NCBI RefSeq assembly: GCF_002735925.1
Contig: NZ_PEDL01000017.1
Span: 1 to 64,000, forward strand
Source: Sporanaerobium hydrogeniformans
GTDB lineage: Bacteria > Bacillota > Clostridia > Lachnospirales > Cellulosilyticaceae
Reading direction: 5' to 3'
DNA: 64,000 nt
In this document: in pieces, positions 1 through 8,058 of the stretch
How positions within the stretch are numbered: position 1 is the stretch's first letter
Layout: each line of letters begins with the position of its first letter
Program-made: the position numbers and the translations under genes
Notes under the pieces: model-generated
Seen by the model: only the letters and a program-made list of their open reading frames with translations
What the model was told of the DNA's origin: nothing
Database searches by the model: none

Positions 1-282
1 TTTCATACGACCAAGCATATTGTGTACTTCACCAAGAGCACCTTCTGCTGTTTGGATAAGAGATACACCATCTTGTGCATTACGAGATGCTTGATTTAAG
101 CCTTTTACTTGACTTCTCATTTTTTCTGAAATAGCAAGACCAGCAGCGTCATCACCTGCACGGTTAATTCTATAACCAGATGATAATTTTTCCATTGCCT
201 TTGTACTACCCTTACCATTAACACCTAATTTATTAAAGGCATTGGTTGCTACAAGGTTGTGAGCAATTACTGAACTACTCAT
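1..282 (-). CDS. hag: Flagellin, N-terminal part (runs off window)
   Basis: Flagellin, the filament subunit exported through the flagellar type III apparatus. The 94 visible codons start [19 protein letters not shown] and contain the D0/D1 signatures [20 protein letters not shown] and [14 protein letters not shown]. The rest lies beyond position 1. The ATG at 280-282 has a strong AAGGAGGG site 8 nt upstream. It is the last gene of the comF-to-hag order and has its own sigma-28 promoter. Its leader carries a hairpin that looks like a CsrA site, so translation is probably controlled by the CsrA/FliW pair encoded just upstream. Identity is firm; central domain and length cannot be seen. Confidence 0.95.
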   Translation of the reverse strand, partial: MSSSVIAHNLVATNAFNKLGVNGKGSTKAMEKLSSGYRINRAGDDAAGLAISEKMRSQVKGLNQASRNAQDGVSLIQTAEGALGEVHNMLGRMK

Positions 283-290
283 AAATTTAT

Positions 291-325
291 CCCTCCTTGA
301 ATCTATGTGCTAGGCATCCATGCCT
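291..325 (-). promoter_or_regulatory. Probable CsrA-binding sites in the flagellin leader
   Basis: On the minus strand AGGCATGGATGCCT (312-325) forms a 5-bp hairpin with TGGA in the loop, the form a high-affinity CsrA site takes (GGA presented in a loop; core CANGGANG). A second GGA lies in the Shine-Dalgarno AAGGAGGG at 291-298. The two GGA motifs are 23 nt apart, a spacing one CsrA dimer could bridge. B. subtilis hag has the same two-site layout. Binding is inferred, not shown. Confidence 0.7.
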
Positions 326-345
326 TTTACACTTCTTTTCTTTTT

Positions 346-372
346 ATATCGGTTAGAAGACAACTCTCTTTA
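346..372 (-). promoter_or_regulatory. Sigma-28 (SigD) promoter of flagellin
   Basis: Minus strand reads TAAA (369-372), 15 nt, then ACCGATAT (346-353), matching the flagellar sigma consensus TAAA-N15-GCCGATAT with one mismatch. It lies about 65 nt upstream of the flagellin start, after the flaG terminator, so flagellin can be transcribed separately. Confidence 0.85.
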
Positions 373-425
373 ATATTAAATACAAATTTTTTATTCTTTT
401 TGGTCTTTTATGTGTAAGATTAATC

Positions 426-464
426 TAAAAAAAACAGAAGTCGCCTTTTTACGATTTCTGTTTT
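426..464 (-). terminator. Terminator after flaG
   Basis: Stem AACAGAAATCG / CGACTTCTGTT (one mismatch) around an 8-nt loop, followed on the minus strand by a run of T. It lies just past the flaG stop and closes the flgM-to-flaG transcription unit before the flagellin promoter. Confidence 0.8.
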
Positions 465-474
465 TTATATTCTT

Positions 475-924
475 TTACATTTTTTCGTCCACAACAAGAC
501 CTGAATACTCAAGCATACTATATACGATATCTAGAAGCTTTTCTGAAGGAATCTCCTTAATAACCTCTTTCGTTTCTTTATCAATCACTTTAGCCATTAC
601 ACGATGTGTCTTATCATGAATAGATATTTGGAGTTCTCGATTGGCTCCTACTAATTCTGCATTAGTCTTCTCAATGGACTCCATAAGCTTTTTTTCTTGA
701 AAGCTAGGTATATACCCTGCACTTAGCATTTTCTGTCTTATTTCTAAAGAAGAATCCATACCTAACGCTGACTCCTGCTCCCCTTTATTCTTCTGTGCCT
801 TAATCGCCTGAGAAGATATAGACTTCTCAGAAATCTTCATCTCGGGTGCCTTTATCTCTACCTTTACTTCTGCTGTAGCATGGCTTCCTCCACTTATTCC
901 AGTACCTACACTTCCTATACTCAT
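475..924 (-). CDS. flaG: FlaG family flagellar protein
   Basis: FlaG family protein, linked to filament length control; the exact role varies among species. The conserved C-terminal half is visible (LQISIHDKTHRVMAKVIDKE, then EVIKEIPSEKLLDIV). The N-terminal third is a glycine/serine- and lysine/glutamate-rich linker with no recognisable domain. I start at the ATG at 922-924 because AGGAGGTG sits at ideal spacing before it; an in-frame ATG nine codons upstream has no such site. It sits between csrA and flagellin, whereas in B. subtilis flaG follows hag. Confidence 0.85.
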   Translation of the reverse strand: MSIGSVGTGISGGSHATAEVKVEIKAPEMKISEKSISSQAIKAQKNKGEQESALGMDSSLEIRQKMLSAGYIPSFQEKKLMESIEKTNAELVGANRELQISIHDKTHRVMAKVIDKETKEVIKEIPSEKLLDIVYSMLEYSGLVVDEKM

Positions 925-1022
925 TTTTTCACCTCCTAATAATAGACTCATTTAACCTATATATATTTTTATATCGTCTGTTTTTTTCAAAAATTAAGAG
1001 GTGTGTGTTCATTTCTTATACA

Positions 1023-1259
1023 TTATTTTTTAATAAGAGTTTTAAGATTCGTAAGAACATCTTTATTGGTAGCTGTAACTTCATGTGCCCCTTCATTACT
1101 GGCTTTGACAAGGTTATAGAGTTCTTCTCTATAAATGCTTACATCTTTAGGTGCTGAAATACCAATTTTTACTTTATCGCCTTGTACATCTAAAATCTTA
1201 ATTTCAATATTGCCATCTATAATGATGGCTTCGTCCTTTTTTCGTGTTAGAGCTAACAT
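1023..1259 (-). CDS. csrA: Carbon storage regulator CsrA
   Basis: RNA-binding translational repressor of 78 aa. It has the CsrA start MLALTRKKDEAIIIDGNIEI and the segment APKDVSIYREELY. Arg6 and Arg44, the RNA-contact positions in characterised CsrA, are present. A basic C-terminal tail of about 20 residues extends past the core. In Firmicutes CsrA represses hag translation and is antagonised by FliW. The start codon overlaps the end of fliW by 7 nt, so the two are probably translationally coupled. A candidate target site lies in the flagellin leader (291-325). Confidence 0.97.
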   Translation of the reverse strand: MLALTRKKDEAIIIDGNIEIKILDVQGDKVKIGISAPKDVSIYREELYNLVKASNEGAHEVTATNKDVLTNLKTLIKK

Positions 1260-1705
1260 GACTGCTCTCCCCTTTCTGCTAACAAGTCTAAAACGGCATG
1301 CTTCGTTGTATAGTCTTGCCCATCTAGTATGACTTGCATTCCAAACCTTGTTTCTTGCTGAATAACAAGGGGTGCCATAAGATTAAGAGTAGCTGTTTCT
1401 ATCTCTCCTTTTACACTTACCATGGCGAAAACACTGAAATTTTTCAAATCTCCTCCGCCTAATTGTTGGAAGTAGTGCTTTGCAATAGCTGGTTCATAGT
1501 CTGGCTTAAACAAATAAGGATTAGTAAGAATAAAACAAATAGCTTCATCTTCTATACTTTGTAAATAACAAAAAGGACTTTCCTCTTCCTCTTCAATGAT
1601 AATAAATTGTTTAAGCTCCTCAAACCCTGGAATTCCTTCTTTAAAGGTAATAAATTTTTCTTCTCCTATTTCAATATCCCCAAAGCTTTTTGTTTTTAAT
1701 AACAT
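1253..1705 (-). CDS. fliW: Flagellar assembly factor FliW
   Basis: FliW binds both CsrA and free flagellin. When flagellin accumulates in the cytoplasm FliW is held by it, freeing CsrA to shut off flagellin translation. Family features: start MLLKTKSFGDIEIGEEKFI, then EGIPGFEELKQF, the acidic EEEEESPFCYLQS segment and a VMAPLVIQ-like strand (NLMAPLVIQQETRFGMQVIL). I use the ATG at 1703-1705, which follows GAGGAGGG; the longer reading adds 11 residues that FliW proteins lack. It lies between flgL and csrA and overlaps csrA. The B. subtilis yviE gene that precedes fliW is absent here. Confidence 0.95.
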   Translation of the reverse strand: MLLKTKSFGDIEIGEEKFITFKEGIPGFEELKQFIIIEEEEESPFCYLQSIEDEAICFILTNPYLFKPDYEPAIAKHYFQQLGGGDLKNFSVFAMVSVKGEIETATLNLMAPLVIQQETRFGMQVILDGQDYTTKHAVLDLLAERGEQSC

Positions 1706-1806
1706 ATATACCCTCCTCTGTATAATGGAATCTATCAATTTATAAAAAAAAAAGAAGAGTACTCTCTTCTTTTACAAAGAAGTCGCTAGGTGTCAAGCAA
1801 CTTCTA

Positions 1807-3273
1807 TCAGCTTAAAAAGTCAGCTAAAGTATTCATAATGACCTTGGACGTAGCTTGAAGTGCAGATTGATAAACCATATATTGTGCATTAAATTCCACA
1901 TAGGTTTCTTCAATATCAATATCTTCTGTATTAGAAAGAAGTTCTGTAAAGTTCGTTGTGTCATCTACTAATCTAGATTGTGTGTATTTTAGTCGTGTGG
2001 TACGACTTCCTAGATCTGCCATTTTATCTGAAATATCCGCTAGTGATTCTTCGAAGTCTTTTATTTTATTAGTAAACACCTCATTCAGTTTAGTGTCATC
2101 ACCTGTTTCTTGAGCATAGGTAAGGGCATCTATTAACTCCTCAATATCTCCACCTATTTTTTGCATAGAGCTTGCTACACCTAAGGTGTTTACACTAATA
2201 GTACTTCCTACACCAATTTCATATTCAATAAGCTGAGCCTCATTAATATTAACTTTACCATTGGCTTCTGTATTAAAAACAATAGGATTCACACTACCAG
2301 TTGGCATAATAGAAGCCTCTTTCAAAGTAGAACCCTTTACAGCCTTAGCATCTTCTCCTATTTTCATATCTGCTGTTAAAGTAACGTCTGCTAGAAGTGT
2401 TACATCTGTTTCCAATACCGTTCCACTGGTTATTTTTACATCTCCTCCAAGAACAATATCCTCTGTTAAGGTCATTTCATTACCTACAGTCATGTCACCC
2501 GTTAACACAAGATCCTGTGTTAACGCAAAATCTTCAGTAAGAGGTGATGTTACCCCTAGTGTAGCTGCATCTGCTGCTGATAAAGTAGTACCTGCCTTAA
2601 GTGCAAGTCCTTTAGGAAGAGTTGTACCTGCTTCTAAAACCGTCCCCTTGCCAAGTACAGTGCCTATTCCTAACGTATCCCCTGCCTCAGCAATAATAAT
2701 ATCCTCTGTAAGTTCTGTTCCTTTGGATAAAATAGAACCTTCCTTTAACTCTGTTCCTGCTTTTAATTCTGTTCCTGCTTTTAATGTATAGTCTGCATTT
2801 AAAGTGATATCTTCTTTAAGTGTTTGAGCCTCTTTAAGTATAACAGGTTGATTCGTTTTATAACCTGAGAAGACATAACGACCTGCATAAGTTACATTAG
2901 CTTCCTGTCCAAGCTGTTCCCATAGCTGAGATATGTCTGTAAGAATTTTTTCTCTATCTGCACTATCTAAAGTATCTGTAGATGCCTGTACACATCTTGT
3001 ACGAATATCTGTTAGGATGGTATGAACATTTTTTAGTGCTGCTTCTGTTGTTTCCATCCACGAAGTTGCTTCTTTGGTATTACTCGTATATTGCTTCGTT
3101 TCTAATACATTCACTCTTAATTTAAGGGCTCTTCCTGTTATAACAGGATTATCAGAAGGACGACTTACTTTTTTTAGGGTATTCATTTGATTGTAAAGGG
3201 TATCTAGCTTAGACATATTGGTATTTAAACCGTGCATCATATTTTGACGAATCATTCCATTCGTAACGCGCAT
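1807..3273 (-). CDS. flgL: Hook-filament junction protein FlgL with long repetitive insert
   Basis: FlgL (HAP3) forms the second ring between hook and filament. The N-terminal flagellin-like helices (MRVTNGMIRQNMMHGLNTN, RPSDNP, YAGRYVFSGYKT) and the C-terminal helices (SRTTRLKYTQSRL, ETYVEFNAQYMVYQSALQAT) are intact. At 488 aa it is much longer than the usual roughly 300. Nearly all the excess is residues 150-327: six-residue units such as TLKAGT, ELKEGS, TVLGKG, DLVLTG, with hydrophobic residues at fixed positions, which suggests a beta-solenoid domain on the outer face. It follows flgK by 15 nt in the flgM operon. Confidence 0.95.
   Translation of the reverse strand: MRVTNGMIRQNMMHGLNTNMSKLDTLYNQMNTLKKVSRPSDNPVITGRALKLRVNVLETKQYTSNTKEATSWMETTEAALKNVHTILTDIRTRCVQASTDTLDSADREKILTDISQLWEQLGQEANVTYAGRYVFSGYKTNQPVILKEAQTLKEDITLNADYTLKAGTELKAGTELKEGSILSKGTELTEDIIIAEAGDTLGIGTVLGKGTVLEAGTTLPKGLALKAGTTLSAADAATLGVTSPLTEDFALTQDLVLTGDMTVGNEMTLTEDIVLGGDVKITSGTVLETDVTLLADVTLTADMKIGEDAKAVKGSTLKEASIMPTGSVNPIVFNTEANGKVNINEAQLIEYEIGVGSTISVNTLGVASSMQKIGGDIEELIDALTYAQETGDDTKLNEVFTNKIKDFEESLADISDKMADLGSRTTRLKYTQSRLVDDTTNFTELLSNTEDIDIEETYVEFNAQYMVYQSALQATSKVIMNTLADFLS
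2293..2826 (-). repeat. Coding repeat: about 30 hexapeptide units inside FlgL
   Basis: Codons 150-327 of flgL encode a run of degenerate six-residue units in two flavours: an xLKAGT/xLxKGT type (about residues 151-232) and an LTxDxxL type (about 245-320), joined by a short AADAATLG stretch. The repeat is in the protein; the DNA copies have diverged except for one near-perfect tandem copy around 2755-2785 (ELKAGT twice). The period and the alternating L/V/I with G/T/D resemble beta-helix proteins. Confidence 0.8.
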
Positions 3274-3287
3274 GTGTCATCCTCCTT

Positions 3288-5411
3288 TTAGAAATTACCA
3301 AGTTTAAAAATGGTAGTCTCATAAATACTATCTATGGTATTAATAAGCTTTGCACTTACTTGATAAGCTTGCTGATATTTGATAAGATTGGTAAACTCAT
3401 CGTTCATATCCACTTGAGAAACTGATAATCTTTGGTTATCAATCGTCTGAGTGATAGAAGTTTGAGTCTTGTAATACATTTCTGCTTCTTGTGCATTGAT
3501 CCCTAATTCACTAAACATAGATACCATATAATCCTTAGGGTCGCCTTCTTTAAACATCTTTTTATTATCTTTTTGCCCAGATAAGGCAGCTAATAGATCA
3601 TTATTACTTGGGTTAGGGTTTACAACTTGGCTTGTATCTTTATTAGGTATATGCTCTGTATTGGTTCGAATATTGTTAATACTTTCATAAATAGCATAGG
3701 AAATAGAGAAGTTCGCAGCTGTCATGTTTTTATAGTTGTTTTCAAGAGTTGCATTTTGATCAGGGGCTCCCGTCGTACTACCTGTTGAATAGGTAAAAAG
3801 CTGATAAAGTGTTTTAACACTCTTTTCCCTTTCTTTTTCTTCTTCTTTTGTTCCTGCTGGAAGTAAGTTTTTATCCTCATCATAATATGTAAGTTTACCA
3901 TATTCATCACGCTTAACATATTTTACCGTTGTACCAGTTACTGCATCCGTAAAATCTTTAACCTGCACGTAACCCTCTTGATCCATACTATAGGTTTCGT
4001 TAAGGGTACGAGCAAATTCTCTTACGAAGTTATCCATACGCTTGATGTAATACGGTATACCATTATACGTTACACCCTTTGTATTATCAATAACCCCACA
4101 CCCATCACGAATATCAATAATTCCTTTTAATTCACCTGACATCGTGTTATCTCGCATATTAAAAGGAATACCATCCCTCCATACTACATCATAGAGTCCA
4201 TCTACATCCTGTTCATTAAGTTTTTTAAGTTCTAGTTTATAACCAGTATTCATTCCAGGATTTGCTATATCCACTAAAAGTCTCGCTGTCCCATTATCAT
4301 TATAGCTTACTTCGTAAAGATTTCCCTTTGTCACGCTTACTTGGCTATCTAATTTCTGCATAGCAGTAGCCTTTACCTCACGCTCTTGAAATAGCTTAAG
4401 TTCTTTCTCACTGTCTTTCACTTCTTGTGCTTTAGCATCCACATCTGCCTGTGCTGCTGCAATTGCCCCTGGGTCTCCCCCTGCTACTGCTGCCGCAAGA
4501 ATAGCTTCTAGTGCTGTCATTTCTCCTTTGAGGGTATTTAATTCATTTTCAACATCTACTTGAGTTTTGCCTAGATCTTGAATTTTCTTATTGAGAGTAT
4601 CAATGTCTGTCGCTAGGTTATTTAGTTGTATCTCTTTGTTACCTCTTACCTCAATGCCTAGTTCCCTCATATCTAAATGATCAACTAAGGTTTGTCCTGC
4701 TATCTTAACTGTAAGCTGAGTAAACTTTTTATCATCCACTTCTACTTCCTGTTCTTTTGTATCGACATTAATAATCTGCGACAGCCTGTCAATACATACT
4801 TCTCTTTCATCTTTAAAAGTATTGGTGTCATTGCCAAAAATTTCAGCTTGATAGATTTGAGCGTTAAGACTTTGAATTTTACTCCCTAAAAGATTAATCT
4901 CATCTACCGCTGCCTTTACATTGTAGTTAAGGTCTTGCTGATAATTTGAAAGTGACTTAGCAATGTTATTATAATATTTTGTATAGTTAATCATCTGTTG
5001 TCTAAGAGCTACTTTTCGTTCGTTTTCATCAGGAAATTTGCTGAGATCATCAAAAGCTTTAAATAAATCATTATAAACCTTCGTAAACCCTGTTTCACTT
5101 GGTTCTCCGAAAACAGCTTCTACAAGAGCACTCTGCTCTACCTTTACACGATATTCACCCAACTTATCATTCTGATTCCAAAGTTTGTTATCCAGATAAG
5201 AATTATGCATACGCATAACACCTGTCGTATCTACACCTGTTCCAACCATACCCACACCAATACCTGTAAGAGGTCTGCTAGCTTGTTGTTCTAAAACTTG
5301 CCTTGAGTAACCTACGGTATTGGCATTACTAATATTATTGGAGGTAACTGCCAAGCCTCTTTGAGCTGCAAATAAGCCACTTACTCCAATGTTAAATTCA
5401 AAAAAAGCCAT
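3288..5411 (-). CDS. flgK: Hook-associated protein FlgK (long copy)
   Basis: FlgK (HAP1), first junction ring between hook and filament. The N-terminus shows the rod/hook/HAP signature FAAQRGLAVTSNNISNANTVGYSRQ; the C-terminus has LSVSQVDMNDEFTNLIKYQQ and ends in helices that pack like flagellin D0. The protein has 707 residues. Relative to the neighbouring 564-aa FlgK it carries an extra segment at about 262-350 (codons 4362-4628) with strong heptad character and an Ala-rich turn (AAAVAGGDPGAIAAAQADVD), predicted to be a helical hairpin. Another variable segment surrounds residues 480-580. AAGGAGGTAG precedes the ATG. It is one of two adjacent flgK genes. Confidence 0.92.
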   Translation of the reverse strand: MAFFEFNIGVSGLFAAQRGLAVTSNNISNANTVGYSRQVLEQQASRPLTGIGVGMVGTGVDTTGVMRMHNSYLDNKLWNQNDKLGEYRVKVEQSALVEAVFGEPSETGFTKVYNDLFKAFDDLSKFPDENERKVALRQQMINYTKYYNNIAKSLSNYQQDLNYNVKAAVDEINLLGSKIQSLNAQIYQAEIFGNDTNTFKDEREVCIDRLSQIINVDTKEQEVEVDDKKFTQLTVKIAGQTLVDHLDMRELGIEVRGNKEIQLNNLATDIDTLNKKIQDLGKTQVDVENELNTLKGEMTALEAILAAAVAGGDPGAIAAAQADVDAKAQEVKDSEKELKLFQEREVKATAMQKLDSQVSVTKGNLYEVSYNDNGTARLLVDIANPGMNTGYKLELKKLNEQDVDGLYDVVWRDGIPFNMRDNTMSGELKGIIDIRDGCGVIDNTKGVTYNGIPYYIKRMDNFVREFARTLNETYSMDQEGYVQVKDFTDAVTGTTVKYVKRDEYGKLTYYDEDKNLLPAGTKEEEKEREKSVKTLYQLFTYSTGSTTGAPDQNATLENNYKNMTAANFSISYAIYESINNIRTNTEHIPNKDTSQVVNPNPSNNDLLAALSGQKDNKKMFKEGDPKDYMVSMFSELGINAQEAEMYYKTQTSITQTIDNQRLSVSQVDMNDEFTNLIKYQQAYQVSAKLINTIDSIYETTIFKLGNF

Positions 5412-5426
5412 TTTTCTACCTCCTTA

Positions 5427-7121
5427 TTACATCTTATTAATAATGGTGTCCATCATACCGTCCATTATCGTTACCATACGTGCTGCTGCATTATAAGCAT
5501 ATTGGTATTTAAGCATAAAGGTTAACTCTTCGTCTTGTGAAACGCCACTCATCGCACTTCTTTGCTGGTCAATGTTGTTAACTGTTGCTAATTTCTCTGA
5601 TGCCTTATTCTGATAGCCAGAACCCTCCATCCCTATGTCTGTTACAAATTCTGCATAGTAATTCATAATAGAAACCTTCTTGTAATGAGGTGAACTAGGT
5701 GATAGTGTACTTAGCTCACCTGGCCAATCTTTAGCAGCTCCCCAATTGGCTAGCAGCTCAGTTATTTTACTATTATCTCCTACGTTCTCAGGATCATTGG
5801 CAACTGTTCCTAATTTATTGTATCCACCTTCTTCTAATAGTTCTGGATTAACCTGTAAATTACCTGGTACCATATAACTTTTAAGTGCATCACTTGTTAA
5901 GTAAGTTGTATAATCTTTAATATATTGATCATAAGCTACGTTGTAAGCTGCTTCATCTACATAGTCATCTAGGTTGGGTTTAGTAGGTGGTGGATTATCT
6001 GCTGGTGTTTTTATAGGAGTAAAAATAGGAACACCCGTCATACCTTGGTGGATACCAATTCCCATTCCATTAAGCGTTTCATTCGCCACATCTACTACTG
6101 CATGAATAAAATCATTAAACTTTTTTTGAATCTTAGGAATGATATAGCTATTTCCTGTCATATCTACACTGTAATGACTATTAAGAGCAATGTCGTCCCA
6201 TGTAGTTTTCTCATTGACGTACTCTTCTCCTCTTGCGATAAGAAGTGCTTTGAGGCTACCCGTATCCGTTTCCTTAGCTGCTGATATGACTTTGTCTAAC
6301 TTATAGACATCTTCCTTATTGGTAGACCACACAGGCTTTACAAAAGGACTCTTTTCTTTTGTCTGTTTTAATTCTAATAACGTAGTAAAATCCTTATCTA
6401 CAACAACTGTATTTTCAAAGCTTAAGGTAATTTTACTATCTGCATCTTCTTCGTATTTAACCTCACCATACGTTGCCAATTCATCTAATAACTTATTACG
6501 CGCATCTCTATAATCATTGGCATGATCACCATTTATTTCATTAACAGCAATTTTATCATTATAGTCTTTAACTTCTTTTATAATCTCATTGATTCGTTTA
6601 GTAGCTGCAATAACCTGTGTATTGAGATTATCTTGATAAGTATTTAAAGCATTGGTTACTTGATTTGCCTTTTTTATAAGTACGTTGGCAGCCTGTATAA
6701 AAGAAAGCCTTTCTTCTACGCCATCTGGATTCGTATTAAGCTTTTGTGTCTGTGCCCAGAAGCTACTAAGCATCTCACTAACCCCTTCACCATAAGGCTC
6801 ATCTAATATACTTTCTATTTCACTCATTGCCGAATGACATGTCGTATAATAATTAAGTACAGTACTCTCCGTTCGAAAGCGCCTATCCGCTAAACTATCT
6901 CTGATTTGGCGAATTTCTGTCTGACTTACTCCTAGCCCTACCTGCATCAGTCCACTACTGGCACTTCCTATATTAAGGTATGCACTTTCATGCTGCAGGA
7001 GTTGTTGTCTTGTATAACCTGGTGTATTCATATTTGAAAGGTTCTGCCCTGTTACTTGCAATCCTTTTTGAGCAGCTTTAAGTCCTGATACCATTCTCCC
7101 TAAACTTGCAATCGATGCCAT
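5427..7121 (-). CDS. flgK: Hook-associated protein FlgK (short copy)
   Basis: Second FlgK homologue, 564 aa, directly upstream of the longer copy with a 15-nt gap and an AAGGAGG site. N-terminal GLKAAQKGLQVTGQNLSNMNTPGYTRQ and C-terminal DEELTFMLKYQYAYNAAARM are typical of FlgK; the middle contains a proline-rich linker (KTPADNPPPTKPNLDDYVDE). The two copies are clearly diverged rather than a recent duplication. Which one makes the canonical HAP1 ring, or whether both do, cannot be told from sequence. It is co-transcribed with flgM, flgN and flgL. Confidence 0.92.
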   Translation of the reverse strand: MASIASLGRMVSGLKAAQKGLQVTGQNLSNMNTPGYTRQQLLQHESAYLNIGSASSGLMQVGLGVSQTEIRQIRDSLADRRFRTESTVLNYYTTCHSAMSEIESILDEPYGEGVSEMLSSFWAQTQKLNTNPDGVEERLSFIQAANVLIKKANQVTNALNTYQDNLNTQVIAATKRINEIIKEVKDYNDKIAVNEINGDHANDYRDARNKLLDELATYGEVKYEEDADSKITLSFENTVVVDKDFTTLLELKQTKEKSPFVKPVWSTNKEDVYKLDKVISAAKETDTGSLKALLIARGEEYVNEKTTWDDIALNSHYSVDMTGNSYIIPKIQKKFNDFIHAVVDVANETLNGMGIGIHQGMTGVPIFTPIKTPADNPPPTKPNLDDYVDEAAYNVAYDQYIKDYTTYLTSDALKSYMVPGNLQVNPELLEEGGYNKLGTVANDPENVGDNSKITELLANWGAAKDWPGELSTLSPSSPHYKKVSIMNYYAEFVTDIGMEGSGYQNKASEKLATVNNIDQQRSAMSGVSQDEELTFMLKYQYAYNAAARMVTIMDGMMDTIINKM

Positions 7122-7132
7122 AGTGTCCTCCT

Positions 7133-7642
7133 TTACTGTTTTTGATCAAAAAAGCTATGCTTTGCCATCCCTGGTTGATCTCCATCCTTACTATAACTAG
7201 TAGAGGGCATTTGTAATCGCGTGCTCTCTATGGCCTTAATAGTAAAGTTAATCAGCTCTAAGGAATGGTCAATGAGTAGGGTATTTAATTCATTTTGCTT
7301 TTTTAACCCCTCTATCTTGTCTAAAAGCTCTGTTCTTAATGCAATGAGGCGCTTACTCGCTTCATTTTCCTCTCCTAATTTCTCTATGAGTCTTGTTACA
7401 TTAATTTCTTTTGCAGAAATCCCCGTTACGATAGCAATGTCATTAAGAAGAGCATCTCTCCTTCTTTCTAGGATAGATACTCTGCCTGCAAACTCCTCTT
7501 CCCTTTTCACTACTTCTTGGAGAAAATCAATTTGCTTATTTACAATAGCCTCTTCCTTATACTTAGCTAGAGTACATAAGCCTTCATAACACTCTCTTTC
7601 TTCTTCTAGGGTGTCTATTAGTTCATATACAATACCTGCCAT
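7133..7642 (-). CDS. flgN: Flagellar export chaperone FlgN
   Basis: FlgN family protein (B. subtilis YvyG), a cytoplasmic chaperone that keeps FlgK and FlgL export-competent. It is 169 aa and almost all alpha-helical with heptad patterns (VNKQIDFLQEVVKREEEFAG, LNTLLIDHSLELINFTIKAI), ending in a polar disordered tail. The position between flgM and flgK is the conserved one. Sequence is fast-evolving in this family, so the call rests on helical layout plus context. Confidence 0.88.
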   Translation of the reverse strand: MAGIVYELIDTLEEERECYEGLCTLAKYKEEAIVNKQIDFLQEVVKREEEFAGRVSILERRRDALLNDIAIVTGISAKEINVTRLIEKLGEENEASKRLIALRTELLDKIEGLKKQNELNTLLIDHSLELINFTIKAIESTRLQMPSTSYSKDGDQPGMAKHSFFDQKQ

Positions 7643-7650
7643 ATGGATTC

Positions 7651-7926
7651 CTAACCTTTTATATCAAAACTGGATAATATTTTTTCTGCTACCTCTTTTG
7701 CACCTACATCATAAGTACCTGAAGCAATCTGTTCTTTTAAAGCCTTTACCTTATCTTGTCTTATATCAGGTACATTACTAAGTGCTTTATAAGCTGCTTG
7801 GTAATCTTTAGCTGTGCCAGATAAATCCACTTCATCCTTCTTATTTGTTTTCGTAACCGCTTTATATTTGGATACCATCTGTTTGTTATAGGTTTCATAG
7901 ATACCTGCTAACTTATCTATTCTCAT
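7651..7926 (-). CDS. flgM: Anti-sigma-28 factor FlgM
   Basis: FlgM binds and inhibits the flagellar sigma factor until the hook is complete and FlgM is secreted. The protein begins MRIDKLAGIYETYNKQM and has the SigD-binding C-terminal half with DEVDLSGTAKDYQAAYKAL and IRQDKVKALKEQIASGTYDV. I start at the ATG at 7924-7926, which has GAGGTG six bases upstream; a longer frame adds MSEVFR and would use the ribosome site as coding sequence. First gene of the flgM-flgN-flgK-flgK-flgL-fliW-csrA-flaG unit, behind a sigma-28 promoter, which gives auto-feedback. Confidence 0.92.
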   Translation of the reverse strand: MRIDKLAGIYETYNKQMVSKYKAVTKTNKKDEVDLSGTAKDYQAAYKALSNVPDIRQDKVKALKEQIASGTYDVGAKEVAEKILSSFDIKG

Positions 7927-7970
7927 TCTAAACACCTCACTCATCTCTTCGTTTACTATTTATGTATAAT

Positions 7971-7997
7971 ATATCGACCTTTATAATAAGGACTTTA
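7971..7997 (-). promoter_or_regulatory. Sigma-28 promoter of the flgM operon
   Basis: Minus strand TAAA (7994-7997), 15-nt spacer, GTCGATAT (7971-7978): one of the two sites in the window with both sigma-28 boxes at correct spacing. It starts transcription about 40 nt before flgM. Confidence 0.8.
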
Positions 7998-8014
7998 GAC
8001 ACTTTAGCAAAATA

Positions 8015-8053
8015 AAATGAGAGGTAAGCTTATCCCAAAGCTTCCTCTCATTT
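8015..8053 (-). terminator. Terminator after comFC-yvyF
   Basis: Near-perfect stem AAATGAGAGG-AAGCTT / AAGCTT-ACCTCTCATTT with a 6-nt loop followed by TTATTTT on the minus strand. It separates the comFC-yvyF transcript from the flgM promoter. Confidence 0.9.
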
Positions 8054-8058
8054 AAGAC

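Noticed and set aside
2261-2791. Long plus-strand reading frame opposite flgL
   Set aside because: It exists only because the hexapeptide-repeat codons on the other strand lack stops in that frame; no ribosome site and no known family.
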